Source: Acidobacteriota bacterium
GTDB lineage: Bacteria; Acidobacteriota; Blastocatellia; Pyrinomonadales; Pyrinomonadaceae
DNA: 64,000 nucleotides
Direction of reading: 5' to 3'
Assembly (NCBI GenBank): GCA_019639155.1
Contig: JAHBSJ010000006.1
Span: forward strand, 186,001 to 250,000
The translations under genes and the position numbers were made by a program. Of the stretch, positions 16,678-27,221 are shown piece after piece. Numbering within the stretch: position 1 is the stretch's first letter; the number at the start of each line of letters is the position of its first letter. The notes beneath the pieces are model-generated. The model saw only the letters and a program-made list of their open reading frames with translations. It searched no databases and was not told the origin of the DNA.

Positions 16678-18480
16678 ATGCAAGATCTTACCCGCCTATT
16701 ACGATACGTTCGGCCTTATCTGCCGCTTTTCGTGGTCGCGTTGATCGCAATGGTCTTTGTAGCGGTTTTTGAGACCGCTATCGGCGCGATGCTGGTACCG
16801 ATCTCTGAACAGTTCATCGGCGCCGATGTTAGGGCTAGGGCACCTTTCGATCTGAATGCACTGGTGCCGAAAGATGATTGGTATCGGGCTTGGATGGTGA
16901 TTGGCGGCCTCCTTATCGCCTTTACCTTCCTCAAGGGAGTCGCCGAATATCTTTCTACCTATTTGATGGCAAAGATCGGCCAGTCGGTCATCCTGAATAT
17001 CCGTCAAGAGCTGTACGAACATATCCTTCGCCAATCCGCCGCATTCTTTGAACGCCACCGCTCTAATTATCTCGTTTCGCGTCTTGTCGTTAGCTGTGCA
17101 GCAATTGAACAGGCAGTTACTTCGAACCTCCGTGATGTACTCCGCGAATCGATCATGCTCGTGTTCTTCTTAGGGGCGGCATTTTATCTTAATTGGAGGC
17201 TTACGCTCGGTGCCCTTATAATTGGCCCGATCATCGCATACATCACATCAGAGGTCAGCCGAAGGATGCGAAGGCTGGCCGAGGTTTCGCTCAAAGGCAA
17301 CAAAGACCTTAACGAAACAGCACACGAGACCTTCGCCAACCACGTTATCGTCAAATCTTATTCAGGAGAAAAAAGAGCCGTCGCAAAGTTTCTGGACGCG
17401 GCGGGAACGATCGCAAAAGCGAACTTGCGCGGAGCTCGCTATGCCGCTCTGTCGCCGCCCGTTATTGAGATCGTCGGCATTATAGCCGTCGTTGTGCTGC
17501 TATATTTCGGCTTGAGCGAGGTAAACGCCAAACAGCTTGCCCCGGCTCAATATTTTGCATTCCTATATTTTCTGCTCCGGAGTTATGATCCGATGCGAAA
17601 AATATCTAGGCAGCATAATGAACTGTCACGAGCATTCGCTGCGGCCCGTGATGTTTGGTCAGTCCTCGACGAGCACGATGAGCTGCCTGAAAAGAAAGAT
17701 GCGGTCGCTCTTTCCCCATTGAAAGATCGCATCAAGATCGAGGGAGTTTCGTTCAAATACACTGACGAACGTAATTACATACTTCGCGGCATCGATCTCG
17801 AGATAAAACGCGGCACGACCGTGGCACTGGTCGGGGAAAGCGGCGGCGGCAAATCGAGCCTAACGAAACTGATCCAGCGGCTGTACGACCCAACCGAGGG
17901 ACGTATAACCTGGGACGGCATCGACCTGCGCGACGCAAAGATCCTTGACGTACGGCGGAACATCGCCATCGTTTCTCAGGAAACCGTTCTGTTCAACGAC
18001 ACGATCTTTAACAACATCACTTTCGGCCGCCCCGATGCGACCATAGAACAAGTCCGTGAGGCCGCCAAAGTCGCATTTGCCGATGAGTTCATCTCAGAAT
18101 TCCCCGATACCTACGACACGATGGTCGGCGAGCGCGGGACGCTGCTCTCAGGTGGGCAGCGGCAGCGGATCGCGATCGCACGGGCGGTGATCGCAGATGC
18201 TCCGGTGCTGATATTGGACGAAGCAACATCGGCCCTTGACAGCGAAAGCGAAGCGATCGTTCAACAGGCGATGGCCAACCTGATGCAGAACCGCACTTCT
18301 GTTGTTATAGCACACCGGCTTTCGACGGTCCGAAATGCAGACCTTATCGTGGTCATGCAGGCTGGAGAGATCATCGAAACAGGCACACACGACGAATTGC
18401 TCGAGCAGAGCGGTGTTTACCAACGGCTTTACTCTATGCAGTTCACGACGGAAAACGATTCGGAGGTGAAAAGCGAATGA
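16678..18480 (+). CDS. msbA: ABC exporter, MsbA-like (transmembrane and ATPase domains fused)
   Basis: The protein has 600 residues. It has six membrane helices in the first 320 residues, with the coupling segment RRLAEVSLKGNKDLNETAHE. The ATPase domain carries Walker A GESGGGKSS, Q-loop VSQETVLFNDTI, signature LLSGGQRQRIAIARA, Walker B LILDEATSALDSES and H-loop VIAHRLSTV. All catalytic elements are present, in contrast to the ABC ATPase upstream. Length and layout fit MsbA, the flippase for lipid A-core, but other lipid or peptide exporters share them. It overlaps yicC by 4 bases and heads the operon that ends with rpoZ. Confidence 0.85.
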   Translation: MQDLTRLLRYVRPYLPLFVVALIAMVFVAVFETAIGAMLVPISEQFIGADVRARAPFDLNALVPKDDWYRAWMVIGGLLIAFTFLKGVAEYLSTYLMAKIGQSVILNIRQELYEHILRQSAAFFERHRSNYLVSRLVVSCAAIEQAVTSNLRDVLRESIMLVFFLGAAFYLNWRLTLGALIIGPIIAYITSEVSRRMRRLAEVSLKGNKDLNETAHETFANHVIVKSYSGEKRAVAKFLDAAGTIAKANLRGARYAALSPPVIEIVGIIAVVVLLYFGLSEVNAKQLAPAQYFAFLYFLLRSYDPMRKISRQHNELSRAFAAARDVWSVLDEHDELPEKKDAVALSPLKDRIKIEGVSFKYTDERNYILRGIDLEIKRGTTVALVGESGGGKSSLTKLIQRLYDPTEGRITWDGIDLRDAKILDVRRNIAIVSQETVLFNDTIFNNITFGRPDATIEQVREAAKVAFADEFISEFPDTYDTMVGERGTLLSGGQRQRIAIARAVIADAPVLILDEATSALDSESEAIVQQAMANLMQNRTSVVIAHRLSTVRNADLIVVMQAGEIIETGTHDELLEQSGVYQRLYSMQFTTENDSEVKSE

Positions 18481-19355
18481 GATCAATGACAGGCTTCGGC
18501 CGCGGCACTGCCGGAAATGACACGACCAATGTGACGGTCGATCTGAAAACGGTCAACAATCGGTTTCTGGACCTGAACCTTCGGCTGCCGGCTGAGCTGC
18601 AGACGATAGAAAATGAGGTCCGAAACCGCATAGGAGCACGGCTCTCCCGCGGACGAGTGGATGTGAATATTCAGCTCGACCGAACATCGGACGTCGAACT
18701 TGAATTGGACAATCCCACTATCGCAGGCTACCTGTCGGCAATCGCGAATATGCGCGAATCATACGGTTTGTCGGGCGAACCGGACATCAATATGATCGCC
18801 AGGCTGCCCAACGTTTTCAAACAAAAGAAAGCCGAAGTCGACGGCGGGACACTCCAACTCGTTTTGGAAGCTCTCGATGAAAGCCTATCGGCGCTTGAGG
18901 AGATGCGCGGCAGCGAGGGGACGATCCTATCACGCGTATTGAATGAATGCATCGACCAGATCGAATCGCGAATTCCTGCGATAGAATCACTGGCGTCGGC
19001 CGTTGCCGACGAGTACCAGGCACGCCTAGCTAAGCGAATTGAGGATATGCTCTCCAGAAGCGGCCTGAACACCGGTATCGACAAAGGACGTCTGGCACAG
19101 GAAGCGGCCTATCTGGCGGATAAGGCCGACATTTCCGAAGAAATTGCCCGACTACGAGGACACATCGAACATTTTCGAGAGATAATGTCCGACGAAAAGG
19201 ATGCGGGCAAGCGTCTCGATTTCCTTACTCAGGAGCTGAATCGTGAGGCAAATACCATCGCATCAAAGACGAACAACATGACCGTGAAGGAGAATGCCCT
19301 GGCCATAAAAAGCGAGATTGAGAAAATCCGCGAACAGGTACAAAATATCGAATAG
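18477..19355 (+). CDS. yicC: YicC/YloC-family endoribonuclease
   Basis: The protein has 292 residues and begins MRSMTGFGRG, the family hallmark. Next come VDLKTVNNRFLDLNLRLP and SRGRVDVNIQLDR of the YicC N-terminal domain. The C-terminal DUF1732 domain shows RLAQEAAYLADKADISEEI, RLRGHIEHF and the very conserved DFLTQELNREANTIASK. YicC of E. coli is an endoribonuclease linked to small-RNA decay. The position before gmk and rpoZ is widely conserved in bacteria. Its ATG overlaps the stop of the ABC exporter. Confidence 0.95.
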   Translation: MRSMTGFGRGTAGNDTTNVTVDLKTVNNRFLDLNLRLPAELQTIENEVRNRIGARLSRGRVDVNIQLDRTSDVELELDNPTIAGYLSAIANMRESYGLSGEPDINMIARLPNVFKQKKAEVDGGTLQLVLEALDESLSALEEMRGSEGTILSRVLNECIDQIESRIPAIESLASAVADEYQARLAKRIEDMLSRSGLNTGIDKGRLAQEAAYLADKADISEEIARLRGHIEHFREIMSDEKDAGKRLDFLTQELNREANTIASKTNNMTVKENALAIKSEIEKIREQVQNIE

Positions 19356-19376
19356 GAATGAGCGTTCGACGCTTGC

Positions 19377-20021
19377 ATGCAAACTATGAAAGGCGGCCTG
19401 ATAATCATTAGTTCCCCTTCGGGAGGCGGCAAAGGAACGCTGATCCGTGAGGTCTTGCGAACGACTCCCGGCATAACTTTCTCGGTTTCCTACACCACCC
19501 GTGCCATGCGCGAAGGTGAACAGAACGGGCGTGAATACATCTTTGTGTCTCGCGCTGAATTTGTGGAACTTATCAATAAAGGCGAGTTTTTAGAATATGC
19601 CGAGGTTCACGGCAATCTTTACGGAACGTCGCGGACGCAGATCCAACAAGTTATGGACAGCGGGACAGACGTGCTGTTGGAGATCGATGTTCAGGGAGCC
19701 CGAATATTGAATTCGGCGGCTCCCGATGCCATAAGTATCTTTATTCTGCCTCCGTCTTTCCCCGTGCTTCAGACACGTCTTACCCTCCGTGCCACTGAAA
19801 GCAGCGGTGACCTGCAGCTTCGCCTGAAGAACTCGTTTGAGGAGGTCCGGGCCTATGATCTGTTCAAATACGTAATAGTCAACGACGATCTCAACCACGC
19901 CGTAGAGGACCTTCGGACCATCATCAAGGCGGAAAGACTGTTGCGGGATAGACAAATCGATGAGATACAGAGTATTCTAGATGGTTTCGACGCCTCTTAT
20001 CGGCGTTTTGCTGCATCATGA
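19377..20021 (+). CDS. gmk: guanylate kinase
   Basis: The 214-residue protein phosphorylates GMP to GDP with ATP. The P-loop SSPSGGGKGTL is at the N-terminus. The GMP-binding region follows with FSVSYTTRAMREGEQNGREY, FVSRAEFVELINKGEFLEYA and HGNLYGTS, then LLEIDVQGA and IFILPPS; all are diagnostic. Two ATGs lie close together (19377 and 19386); the first is used here. Its stop overlaps the rpoZ start by 4 bases. Confidence 0.97.
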   Translation: MQTMKGGLIIISSPSGGGKGTLIREVLRTTPGITFSVSYTTRAMREGEQNGREYIFVSRAEFVELINKGEFLEYAEVHGNLYGTSRTQIQQVMDSGTDVLLEIDVQGARILNSAAPDAISIFILPPSFPVLQTRLTLRATESSGDLQLRLKNSFEEVRAYDLFKYVIVNDDLNHAVEDLRTIIKAERLLRDRQIDEIQSILDGFDASYRRFAAS

Positions 20022-20272
20022 CAAAGAAAACTACGGAAGAGCTTGAAGACATCGAAGTCGCGGAAGACGGGATCGAAGAACCCGAAGTTATCGATCCGCC
20101 GGAGATCGATTCCAAATATCGGCTAATACTGCTTGCCGCTCAACGAAGCAAGCAGCTTCAGCGAGGAGCACATCCTCGCGTCGATCTTGACCTCAGAAAA
20201 CGTAAGCCGACCCGTGTTGCGCTAAAGGAGTTAGAAGAGAAGAAAGTTCATTTTGAACTTCTCGAGGATTAA
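20018..20272 (+). CDS. rpoZ: RNA polymerase omega subunit
   Basis: The 84-residue protein has an acidic N-terminus of about 30 residues, then the omega core SKYRLILLAAQRSKQLQRGA, where the conserved R and AxRAxQL-like helix is seen, and KPTRVALKELEEKKV near the end. Omega binds the beta-prime C-terminus and helps assembly. The gmk-rpoZ order supports the call. It closes the operon and is followed by a strong terminator. Confidence 0.95.
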   Translation: MTKKTTEELEDIEVAEDGIEEPEVIDPPEIDSKYRLILLAAQRSKQLQRGAHPRVDLDLRKRKPTRVALKELEEKKVHFELLED

Positions 20273-20292
20273 GCATTCAATTTTCGGATATT

Positions 20293-20330
20293 GGGCTCTG
20301 GGGCACTTGGTGCCGCAGAGCTCTTTTTTA
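20293..20330 (+). terminator. Rho-independent terminator after rpoZ
   Basis: The arm GGGCTCTG (20293-20300) pairs with CAGAGCTC (20316-20323), with an inner GGCAC/GTGCC stem. A T7 run follows (20324 to about 20329). It ends the msbA-yicC-gmk-rpoZ unit; the next gene converges from the other side. Confidence 0.9.
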
Positions 20331-20334
20331 GCTA

Positions 20335-21675
20335 CTATCTGACGAAAGGAGTCACGCGTCCCTTCGTTTTAGGATGCGTAACGTCGTCGCCATACGAGCT
20401 CTCAGAATAGTCTATCGCCGCAATAAGCAATGCCAAACAACCGAGAAATAGAAGAGCAACAGCCGTAATGTGCAGCACGAAATCAAATAGGCTGTGAACA
20501 AGCACTGCGAAACACGCTCCCGCCGCTCCAACAGCTATGCCTCGCAGATAAGGGTCTTTTATCAAAATGGCCTTTCTAACCGCTGAACCAAAAAGAATAA
20601 GAAAAGAGATACCTAAAACAAAACCTACAACGCCCGCATCAGCCACCACTTGTAGATAGTCGTTGTGTGCTTGTTCTACGAGCATCTGCCCTCCAGAAGT
20701 GTCCTCTGCCGCATATGCCGTGTTAAACGCTCCGATGCCTGCTCCCAATGGAAAACTCTCGCTAATAACATCGATCGTAACTCGCCAGATGTGCATTCGG
20801 TACGAAGATATATCTTCCGTCTCCACAGAATCACTAATACGCGTGAGCGAGGTCTCTCCGCCAACAAAGATCGCCCCGCCGATAGCTGTCACCAATAACG
20901 CGAACGACAACGCAAACTTGGCGGCCACACTTTTTCCGGACCTAGACCGTGACGAGATCAGCGAGACCAGTATCACCATTGCTATCAGCGACACCAGCCC
21001 GCCGCGTGAGCCGCTCAAAAGCAATGAAGTGGCCATGATCGCAATGGAGGTAACGGTCAGCAGGACCTTGTCCCGTACTACGGCACCCGAGAAAAGAAGT
21101 GCGATCGGAAATGCTATGCACATCTCGACGACAGCTGCAAAATTATGGCGATTAACGAATGAGCCGAAAGGAGTTGCGGCAGCTGGCGTGTATATCCCGT
21201 AGATCGATTCGGGGCTCAGTACCGACTGAAGGATCGCATAGAACGAATAAGCCGTGCCGAAGACGGTAAGGAAAAGGGCGAACTTCTTTACTCTTGCAGC
21301 AGAATTCAATACCCCGTAATGCGACGCTGCAACAAAAAAGAGAATCAGCATCGAAACCGCTGCCGCGAGCGAGTGAAACGGTTCGAGCGAGATTGTCCTA
21401 GGAAAAGATCCTATGCCCGCAGAGTCCGAAAGTGCACCGATCGGCACCGACTGAAATAACGCGTACAATGCGAACAAGATCAATGGCGAAAAGATCAAAA
21501 GACTCGAGAACCGAACCTGATCACGAAAAGCTGATAACACGTAAAGGAAGACGAAGATCGTTGACAACAGGTAGAAGACAGCGATAACAGGCTGGTGTAC
21601 GGTCCCATACGCCATGACCGCGAATACCGTCAATGCCATGTGAAACACGAATGCTATAGAACCTATTCTTTGCAT
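20335..21675 (-). CDS. O-antigen ligase/polymerase-family (Wzy_C) membrane protein
   Basis: The 446-residue protein has about ten to twelve hydrophobic helices. The Wzy_C core is recognisable: NRHNFAAVVEMCIAFPIALL, then SLLLSGSRGGLVSLIAMV, and a periplasmic loop with MHIWRVTIDVI, FPLGAGIGAFNTAY and EQAHNDYLQVVADAGVVGFV. The conserved H in AHNDYLQ and R in GSRGG are present. Members ligate or polymerise undecaprenyl-linked glycans. The gene starts right after the stop of the TPR gene, so the two are coupled; with the aminotransferase upstream, they suggest a surface-glycan cluster. Confidence 0.85.
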   Translation of the reverse strand: MQRIGSIAFVFHMALTVFAVMAYGTVHQPVIAVFYLLSTIFVFLYVLSAFRDQVRFSSLLIFSPLILFALYALFQSVPIGALSDSAGIGSFPRTISLEPFHSLAAAVSMLILFFVAASHYGVLNSAARVKKFALFLTVFGTAYSFYAILQSVLSPESIYGIYTPAAATPFGSFVNRHNFAAVVEMCIAFPIALLFSGAVVRDKVLLTVTSIAIMATSLLLSGSRGGLVSLIAMVILVSLISSRSRSGKSVAAKFALSFALLVTAIGGAIFVGGETSLTRISDSVETEDISSYRMHIWRVTIDVISESFPLGAGIGAFNTAYAAEDTSGGQMLVEQAHNDYLQVVADAGVVGFVLGISFLILFGSAVRKAILIKDPYLRGIAVGAAGACFAVLVHSLFDFVLHITAVALLFLGCLALLIAAIDYSESSYGDDVTHPKTKGRVTPFVR

Positions 21676-22932
21676 CTACTTCCGGATCAGCTCCATATCG
21701 TCGAACCAGAACGTCCCCGAGATCGGGCATTCCTCGCCGCAAAACTTTCGAAGCGTCCTTATAGAGATCCCTGTACAATTGCTTGGCGTCTGAAAGTCGA
21801 GGCGGAATTCGCGCCATTCGTAATTACCGGCAGCGAAAGGCTCTGAGCTCGCCAAGGCATTCTCGTTGATCAGATCAACAACCTCCACGACAGGTGGGCC
21901 CGGCGATTGCAGATTTTCGGCACGCACGTAAAAAACCAGCGTGTACGAGGAATCAGGTTCAACGGCAACTGTCTGCGCGATATTGTAGAACGCAGGCTTG
22001 GAATACCCTCGAAAGGTTGTTCGAAGGCTTCGTTCGCCGGTACGTTTCACCCGCGTATCGGCTCCGACCTCTACCTTCGCTTCGTTACGATAGATCTCCC
22101 ACGAAAAACGGGCGTCCTCGACCGAGGAGATGGGATCTTCGAAAGAACCATTCGAGATCGTGTTAAGCGCAGCCTTTGCCATTCCAATCTGCTCAAAGAA
22201 TGCCATGGCCTCGATAAAGCGCTTTTGGCCGTAAAGCCCGTCGGCGATGCCGCGAGCGAGCTTTTCATTCTTCTTTTTGTCCTCGGCCCCGAGCCGGTCC
22301 CAGTTCCGAAGCGATGCCTCAGCCGCTCCTCTCGACGCGAAGAAATAGGCGGCATGGGCGATCGCATCCGCTCTATCGCCTGCGACAAACTCGATCCGGG
22401 ACGGGTCTTTCTCGTATATATCCCAAACAAGCGAAAATGCCTGATCGCGATAGCGGCGTGAATCGAAAGCCGCTGCCCGCAGCTCATGCAATGCCTCGCT
22501 CTCACGCCCCCGCCTGATCAGAAAATTTGCAAGATGCCAACGAGGTGCGGAGTAGTTCGGCGCAAGTTCTACCGCCCGCTGAAATTCCGATTCGGCCATG
22601 GTTAGTTCACCGCTTAGCTCATAAGCCCTTGCGAGGTCAATTCGTCGATATATATCGAACGGCGACAGCCGAGCTGCATCGATATACGAGGCAAGTGATT
22701 CCGCGGGCTCGAACATAACTGAACCCAGCAACTTATGTCCGCCGGAATAAAGTGGAGCAAATCGGATCGCCGTTCCGGCGATCTCAGCGGCATTATCATC
22801 GGCGGGAGACGTTCGTTCGGCAAGCATAGTACCGATCTGCCAGCGGATCCCGAACCATGCGCACAGCACGCAACCGATGACCATCGCGATCAGAAAGGTC
22901 CGTGAGGCGGTATTTTTCGCATCAATCGGCAT
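21676..22932 (-). CDS. membrane-anchored TPR protein with C-terminal carbohydrate-binding-like domain
   Basis: Start chosen at ATG 22932, which overlaps the end of the aminotransferase gene by 11 bases; a longer form to 22977 is possible. The protein has about 418 residues. One N-terminal membrane helix ([18 protein letters not shown]) is followed by TPR-like helices ([38 protein letters not shown]). The last 150 residues are beta-rich, with [36 protein letters not shown] and FWFDDMELI, the pattern of CBM-like jelly rolls. It sits between glycan genes. A role in polysaccharide assembly is inferred from place only. Confidence 0.7.
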   Translation of the reverse strand: MPIDAKNTASRTFLIAMVIGCVLCAWFGIRWQIGTMLAERTSPADDNAAEIAGTAIRFAPLYSGGHKLLGSVMFEPAESLASYIDAARLSPFDIYRRIDLARAYELSGELTMAESEFQRAVELAPNYSAPRWHLANFLIRRGRESEALHELRAAAFDSRRYRDQAFSLVWDIYEKDPSRIEFVAGDRADAIAHAAYFFASRGAAEASLRNWDRLGAEDKKKNEKLARGIADGLYGQKRFIEAMAFFEQIGMAKAALNTISNGSFEDPISSVEDARFSWEIYRNEAKVEVGADTRVKRTGERSLRTTFRGYSKPAFYNIAQTVAVEPDSSYTLVFYVRAENLQSPGPPVVEVVDLINENALASSEPFAAGNYEWREFRLDFQTPSNCTGISIRTLRKFCGEECPISGTFWFDDMELIRK

Positions 22933-24064
22933 TAGTGTTTCGAGTAGCACCACCGAAAAATTCTTCGATACAGTCAACCACGTAACTCTGCTGTTCCGCT
23001 GTCAATTCAGGATAGATAGGCAAGGCGAGCGTTTCGCGAGCAGCACGCTCAGATTCCGGAAGGTCACCCTCTGCATATCCCACAAAAGCGAAACATTCTT
23101 GAAGATGCAGCGGGACAGGATAATAAATGTCAGTTCCGATGCCCTTTTCGGTCAGGTGCGACCTCAAAATGTCACGCCGCGACGGCACTCGAACAACGAA
23201 TTGGTTGTAGATATGTCTGCATTCCTCTCTTTCGAACGGCAAAATTATCTGTTCAACCAGGCCGGCTCGGTCAAACAATTCGCGATAGCGGTCAGCATTT
23301 GCTTTCCGGCGGTCTGACCACTCGTCGAGATGCGGCAGTTTCACACGCAGTACCGCTCCCTGAAAACCGTCCAGACGCGAATTGAGCCCGACCCATTTGT
23401 GATAATAACGCTCCTTTGAACCATGAACTCGCAGGGCTCGAAGCTTTTCAGCGATCTCATCGTCATTCGTCGTAATGAAACCGCCGTCACCCATACCGCC
23501 AAGATTCTTTGACGGATAGAAAGAAAAACAGCCGATCGCGGACAACGCCCCCGCACGAATGCCGTTCTCTTCCGAGCCGATCGCCTGTGCCGCATCCTCG
23601 ATGACAGGTATTCCATGAGCGTCAGCTATAGCGTTCAGACGGGTCATATCGGCACATTGGCCAAAAAGGTGTACAGGCTGTATCGCCTTGGTCCGATCAG
23701 TGATCTTCGCCTCGATCTGCGAAACATCCAGGTTGTATGTGTCCGGTTCGATGTCCACAAAGATCGGTTTCGCACCGAGCCTTGTTATGGCGCTGACCGT
23801 CGCAAAAAAGCTATACGGAGTTGTAATGACCTCATCAGCGGGACCGATATCGAATGCCAACATTGCCAGCAGAAGAGCATCGCTTCCCGAAGCGCAGCCG
23901 ATGGCGTGCTTGACGCCGCAATACGACGCAAGTTCATTCTCTAGCTCGGCTACCTCGCCGCCCAAAATGAATGCATTTGTGTCCAGAACACGTCCTAATG
24001 CAGCTTCGATCTCGGGCCTCAGAGCGGCATTTTGTTCAGTTATATCTAATAAAGGGACTCTCAT
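22922..24064 (-). CDS. DegT/DnrJ/EryC1/StrS-family sugar aminotransferase
   Basis: The protein has about 380 residues from ATG 24064; a GTG three codons earlier is possible. It begins [20 protein letters not shown], typical of the family. ETHS-like elements are [42 protein letters not shown] and [10 protein letters not shown]. The PLP lysine is in [20 protein letters not shown]. The C-terminal part has [18 protein letters not shown]. These enzymes aminate keto-sugars bound to nucleotides for surface glycans. The genes downstream (TPR protein and O-antigen ligase) fit that use. Confidence 0.92.
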   Translation of the reverse strand: MRVPLLDITEQNAALRPEIEAALGRVLDTNAFILGGEVAELENELASYCGVKHAIGCASGSDALLLAMLAFDIGPADEVITTPYSFFATVSAITRLGAKPIFVDIEPDTYNLDVSQIEAKITDRTKAIQPVHLFGQCADMTRLNAIADAHGIPVIEDAAQAIGSEENGIRAGALSAIGCFSFYPSKNLGGMGDGGFITTNDDEIAEKLRALRVHGSKERYYHKWVGLNSRLDGFQGAVLRVKLPHLDEWSDRRKANADRYRELFDRAGLVEQIILPFEREECRHIYNQFVVRVPSRRDILRSHLTEKGIGTDIYYPVPLHLQECFAFVGYAEGDLPESERAARETLALPIYPELTAEQQSYVVDCIEEFFGGATRNTNAD

Positions 24065-24129
24065 TTTCTGCACTAGATGATATCGAAACGATTTTGGATT
24101 TGCATTGCCGGCGCCATCTCTTTAATCTG

Positions 24130-24780
24130 ATGCGAATGATAGAAGATCGCGATGCGAGAACGAAAGAGATAATAAAACGTCTGAAAAAGGAGTATCCCGA
24201 CGCCCACTGTGCCCTCAACCATGGGAATCCTTTTCAGCTTTTGATCGCGACGATATTGTCGGCACAATGCACCGACGAACGTGTGAACATCGTCACCGCC
24301 GAACTCTTTCGCAAGTATCCAACACCGCAGCACTTCATCGAGTTGAGTCAAACGGAATTGGAAAAAGAGATCCACTCGACCGGATTTTTCCGCAATAAAG
24401 CGAAAAACATCAAGGCGGCGTGTGAACGCCTGATAGCAGTATATGGCGGTGAGGTCCCGCAAAACATGGAAGATCTGCTGACACTCGGCGGTGTCGCCCG
24501 CAAAACCGCGAATGTAGTTATGGGTAATGCCTTCGGCATCGCCTCAGGTGTTGTCGTAGACACGCACGTTTCGCGACTTTCCCAGAGACTCGGGCTGACA
24601 GAACAAAAAACCGCTGAAAAGATCGAGGACGACCTTCAGCGGTTAGTTCCGAAGAAACACTGGGTTATGTTCCCTCACTGGTTCATCACACACGGACGAC
24701 GCATATGCAATGCGAGAAAGCCGCTTTGCAATGAGTGTGTCCTTGCGGACATCTGCCCGAGCCGCAATGATCTCGTCTAA
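24130..24780 (+). CDS. nth: endonuclease III
   Basis: The protein has 216 residues from ATG 24130 (24136 also possible); the upstream in-frame part overlaps the divergent aminotransferase and is dropped. This DNA glycosylase/AP lyase removes oxidised pyrimidines. Key segments are [20 protein letters not shown], the helix-hairpin-helix [17 protein letters not shown] with the catalytic lysine, and [16 protein letters not shown] with the catalytic aspartate. The iron-sulfur loop C-x6-C-x2-C-x5-C lies at the end ([19 protein letters not shown]). Its stop overlaps the convergent M28 gene. Confidence 0.96.
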   Translation: MRMIEDRDARTKEIIKRLKKEYPDAHCALNHGNPFQLLIATILSAQCTDERVNIVTAELFRKYPTPQHFIELSQTELEKEIHSTGFFRNKAKNIKAACERLIAVYGGEVPQNMEDLLTLGGVARKTANVVMGNAFGIASGVVVDTHVSRLSQRLGLTEQKTAEKIEDDLQRLVPKKHWVMFPHWFITHGRRICNARKPLCNECVLADICPSRNDLV

Positions 24781-26387
24781 TTTCTCGCTGCTGGCGGCGG
24801 CGGCATTTCACCTGCCTTGAACCTTGGCAGCAGATCGTCCCGCATAGCAAGCACATAAACTGCCGCGGCAAAGATTATCGCAGATTTTTTCGCGTCATCT
24901 TCAATGATCCGCTCATAGGTGTCCAGGTTCGTGTGCCATGTGTGGCTGCCGTACTCGATTGGATCCTGCTGAACACCGATCCCCGGTAATCCGGCGTTGT
25001 TGAATGATGTATGATCCGTTCCGCCGAGATTGCGGCTCGTGGTCGCGATAACGCCCATGAAACCGTAATCGGCGAACGGAGCAGTAGCCTCACGCAAGAT
25101 CGCCGCCGCCTCGGGCGGGCCGAAAACCGTCATTCCGCGTATCTTTCCGGTTCCGCTGTCAATGTTGAAATAGCCGCCGAATTTGCTGAAATCCGGACCC
25201 GGATTCTCCGCCGAACCGAAGTGGCGTTTTACGTATGCCTGCGAACCCAAGAGCCCTTGCTCTTCACCGCCCCAAAGGGCGACGCGGATCGTCCGGCGAG
25301 GCTTTACGCCAATGGCCTTTAGGATACGGGCCGCTTCCATCATCACGGCACAACCGATGGCGTTATCGGTAGCTCCCGTTGCCGCGTGCCACGAATCCAG
25401 GTGGCCGCCGAGCATTATTACTTCGTCTTTTTTGTCGGTTCCGGCGATCTCGCCGATGACGTTATAGCTGGTAACGCCGTCCGGAACGCTGCGCGTGCGA
25501 ATATCGAACTCAAGCCGAACCGGTGTGTTTCGTTCGACCAGCCGATAGATGCGGCCGTAATCCTCGTTCCTCATCACGACCGTCGGAACAACTTTGTTCA
25601 CGTCGAATGTTCGGTTGTTGAATGCTCGGATCTGGCCGTGTTCGCGGCCGGCATCATTTACCCTGACCGCGACATTGTTTGCAACAAGGAATGCGTCGAG
25701 CTGTTCCGAGACCTGGGCTCCTGTCAATGCATCGGGTTTAGCCGGCGTTGCCGGCTGTTGAGAAGGCGTGAACGGCGGACCTTGCGGCTGCTGGTTATTG
25801 GGATCGAAACGCCGTTGCAGGACATCGTCCGATATTCGCTTTGCCGGCGGATTGAAGTTGACCGGGATCACGCCGGGTTTGCCGACCAGAACGACCTTGC
25901 CGTTAACTTTGTCCTTGACGCTTTCAAAATATGTTGTCAGTTCTTCCTGGGTCGGACGATCGGGCAATACCATGTTCACAGCTTCGGTTATCACCACGCC
26001 TTTGGTGGAAGGCGTCCAAGCCAATACCTCGAATGTAAGGGTGTCTTGAACGGGCCGCTGCATGAGGCCGACCGCCCTTTCAAGCACCCAGCCCGGATGC
26101 CCGAATTGCCACGGCTCAAGTTCTCCTTTATCAAATCCCCAGTTCAGCATTTCGCGAGCTGCCCAGCGTGCCGAATTAACGTGATTCGGGCTGCCGGTAA
26201 GACGCGGACCATAAAGATCGGTCAGGAAGTGAAGCGAGTTCATGATGGTCGATCTTTCCATGCCCTCCTTTCGTATCGCGGCGTAAACCTCATCGCGTGA
26301 AGCCTGTGCGAATAATGCCGAAGGTGCAAAGATCGAAACGATCAACAATAGTGCTGCAAAGTGTTTGAAAGTAGATATTCTCTTCAT
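24777..26387 (-). CDS. M28-family zinc aminopeptidase/carboxypeptidase, secreted
   Basis: The 536-residue protein has a signal peptide ([10 protein letters not shown]). A PA-like region lies before the catalytic part. The two-zinc centre is complete: [55 protein letters not shown] and the final histidine in [16 protein letters not shown]. Enzymes of this type (glutamate carboxypeptidase-like) cut amino acids from peptides outside the cell. A low-complexity Pro/Gln stretch ([11 protein letters not shown]) near residue 205 links the PA-like and peptidase parts. It is transcribed alone. Confidence 0.9.
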   Translation of the reverse strand: MKRISTFKHFAALLLIVSIFAPSALFAQASRDEVYAAIRKEGMERSTIMNSLHFLTDLYGPRLTGSPNHVNSARWAAREMLNWGFDKGELEPWQFGHPGWVLERAVGLMQRPVQDTLTFEVLAWTPSTKGVVITEAVNMVLPDRPTQEELTTYFESVKDKVNGKVVLVGKPGVIPVNFNPPAKRISDDVLQRRFDPNNQQPQGPPFTPSQQPATPAKPDALTGAQVSEQLDAFLVANNVAVRVNDAGREHGQIRAFNNRTFDVNKVVPTVVMRNEDYGRIYRLVERNTPVRLEFDIRTRSVPDGVTSYNVIGEIAGTDKKDEVIMLGGHLDSWHAATGATDNAIGCAVMMEAARILKAIGVKPRRTIRVALWGGEEQGLLGSQAYVKRHFGSAENPGPDFSKFGGYFNIDSGTGKIRGMTVFGPPEAAAILREATAPFADYGFMGVIATTSRNLGGTDHTSFNNAGLPGIGVQQDPIEYGSHTWHTNLDTYERIIEDDAKKSAIIFAAAVYVLAMRDDLLPRFKAGEMPPPPAARN

Positions 26388-26494
26388 TGCTTGTCTGAAA
26401 CGCCTTGAGGCAAGCGGATCGATAGCCTCCTCAAAACCTGAAATACAAGGCGTATTACGCGTAATTATACCCTAGACGAGGCGAATTTGTTTCA

Positions 26495-27214
26495 ATGAAG
26501 GCAATTGGTATCACAACTTCATGGCGCTGTTTTTCCTCCGCGATCAAGCTCGCGGCTGTTATCTGCTTGTTTACGGTTGCGGGTTATGGGCAGTCACGGA
26601 CTGACGAGATATTCAACCGTGCCATCGATAAGCAAAAGGCCGGCGATCTGAAAGGGGCCGTTGCTGAATATTCAAGAGTGATCGATATAGATCCTGCCGA
26701 TTACGACGCTTTCAATAACCGAGGCCTGCTGAAAAAAAGGCTTAACGACGAGCTGGGCGCGATCGCAGATTTTTCCAGAGCGATCGCCATCGACCCGAAA
26801 CGCGCAGAAGCATGGCTGAATCGAGGCATTTCCCATTTTCGGAACGGCGAGGTCGAAAAGGCCCTCTCTGACTATGAGAAAGCGATCGATGCCGAACCGA
26901 CAAACGCATCCGCTTATTACAATCGAGCGACCTTAAGATTTGCCCAAAGAGAGTTCCGATATGCGGTCGCGGACCTAGATCGTGTGATCAAATTGCGCCC
27001 GAAACATCCTCGGGCATTCGCAAATCGAGCAAAGTCCAAGTTTGAACTTGGCGACATCGCCGGAGCGATCGCAGACATTTCGTCCGCTATTGAGATCTCC
27101 GGCGGGACCGCTGAGTTTTACCTTGAGCGGGCAAGATTCTATCGCGCAAACAAAAGTCAAACTTTGGCTGCGGCCGACGAAAAGCTCGCCGCATCGCTTG
27201 TACCGAAAAACTAA
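26495..27214 (+). CDS. secreted TPR-repeat protein
   Basis: The 239-residue protein has an N-terminal signal or anchor (IKLAAVICLFTVAGYGQS). It then has about five tetratricopeptide repeats with the usual pattern, for example IDIDPADYDAFNNRGLLKKR, IAIDPKRAEAWLNRGISHFR, IDAEPTNASAYYNRATLRFA and IKLRPKHPRAFANRAKSKFE. The repeats bind other proteins; no catalytic part is present. It stands alone between convergent and divergent neighbours. Confidence 0.85.
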   Translation: MKAIGITTSWRCFSSAIKLAAVICLFTVAGYGQSRTDEIFNRAIDKQKAGDLKGAVAEYSRVIDIDPADYDAFNNRGLLKKRLNDELGAIADFSRAIAIDPKRAEAWLNRGISHFRNGEVEKALSDYEKAIDAEPTNASAYYNRATLRFAQREFRYAVADLDRVIKLRPKHPRAFANRAKSKFELGDIAGAIADISSAIEISGGTAEFYLERARFYRANKSQTLAAADEKLAASLVPKN

Positions 27215-27221
27215 CCAAAAT

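Noticed and set aside
25386..26300. Plus-strand 304-codon open frame opposite the M28 peptidase gene
   Set aside because: It lies wholly inside a confident gene on the other strand, has an unlikely His/Arg/Cys-rich composition and no domain.
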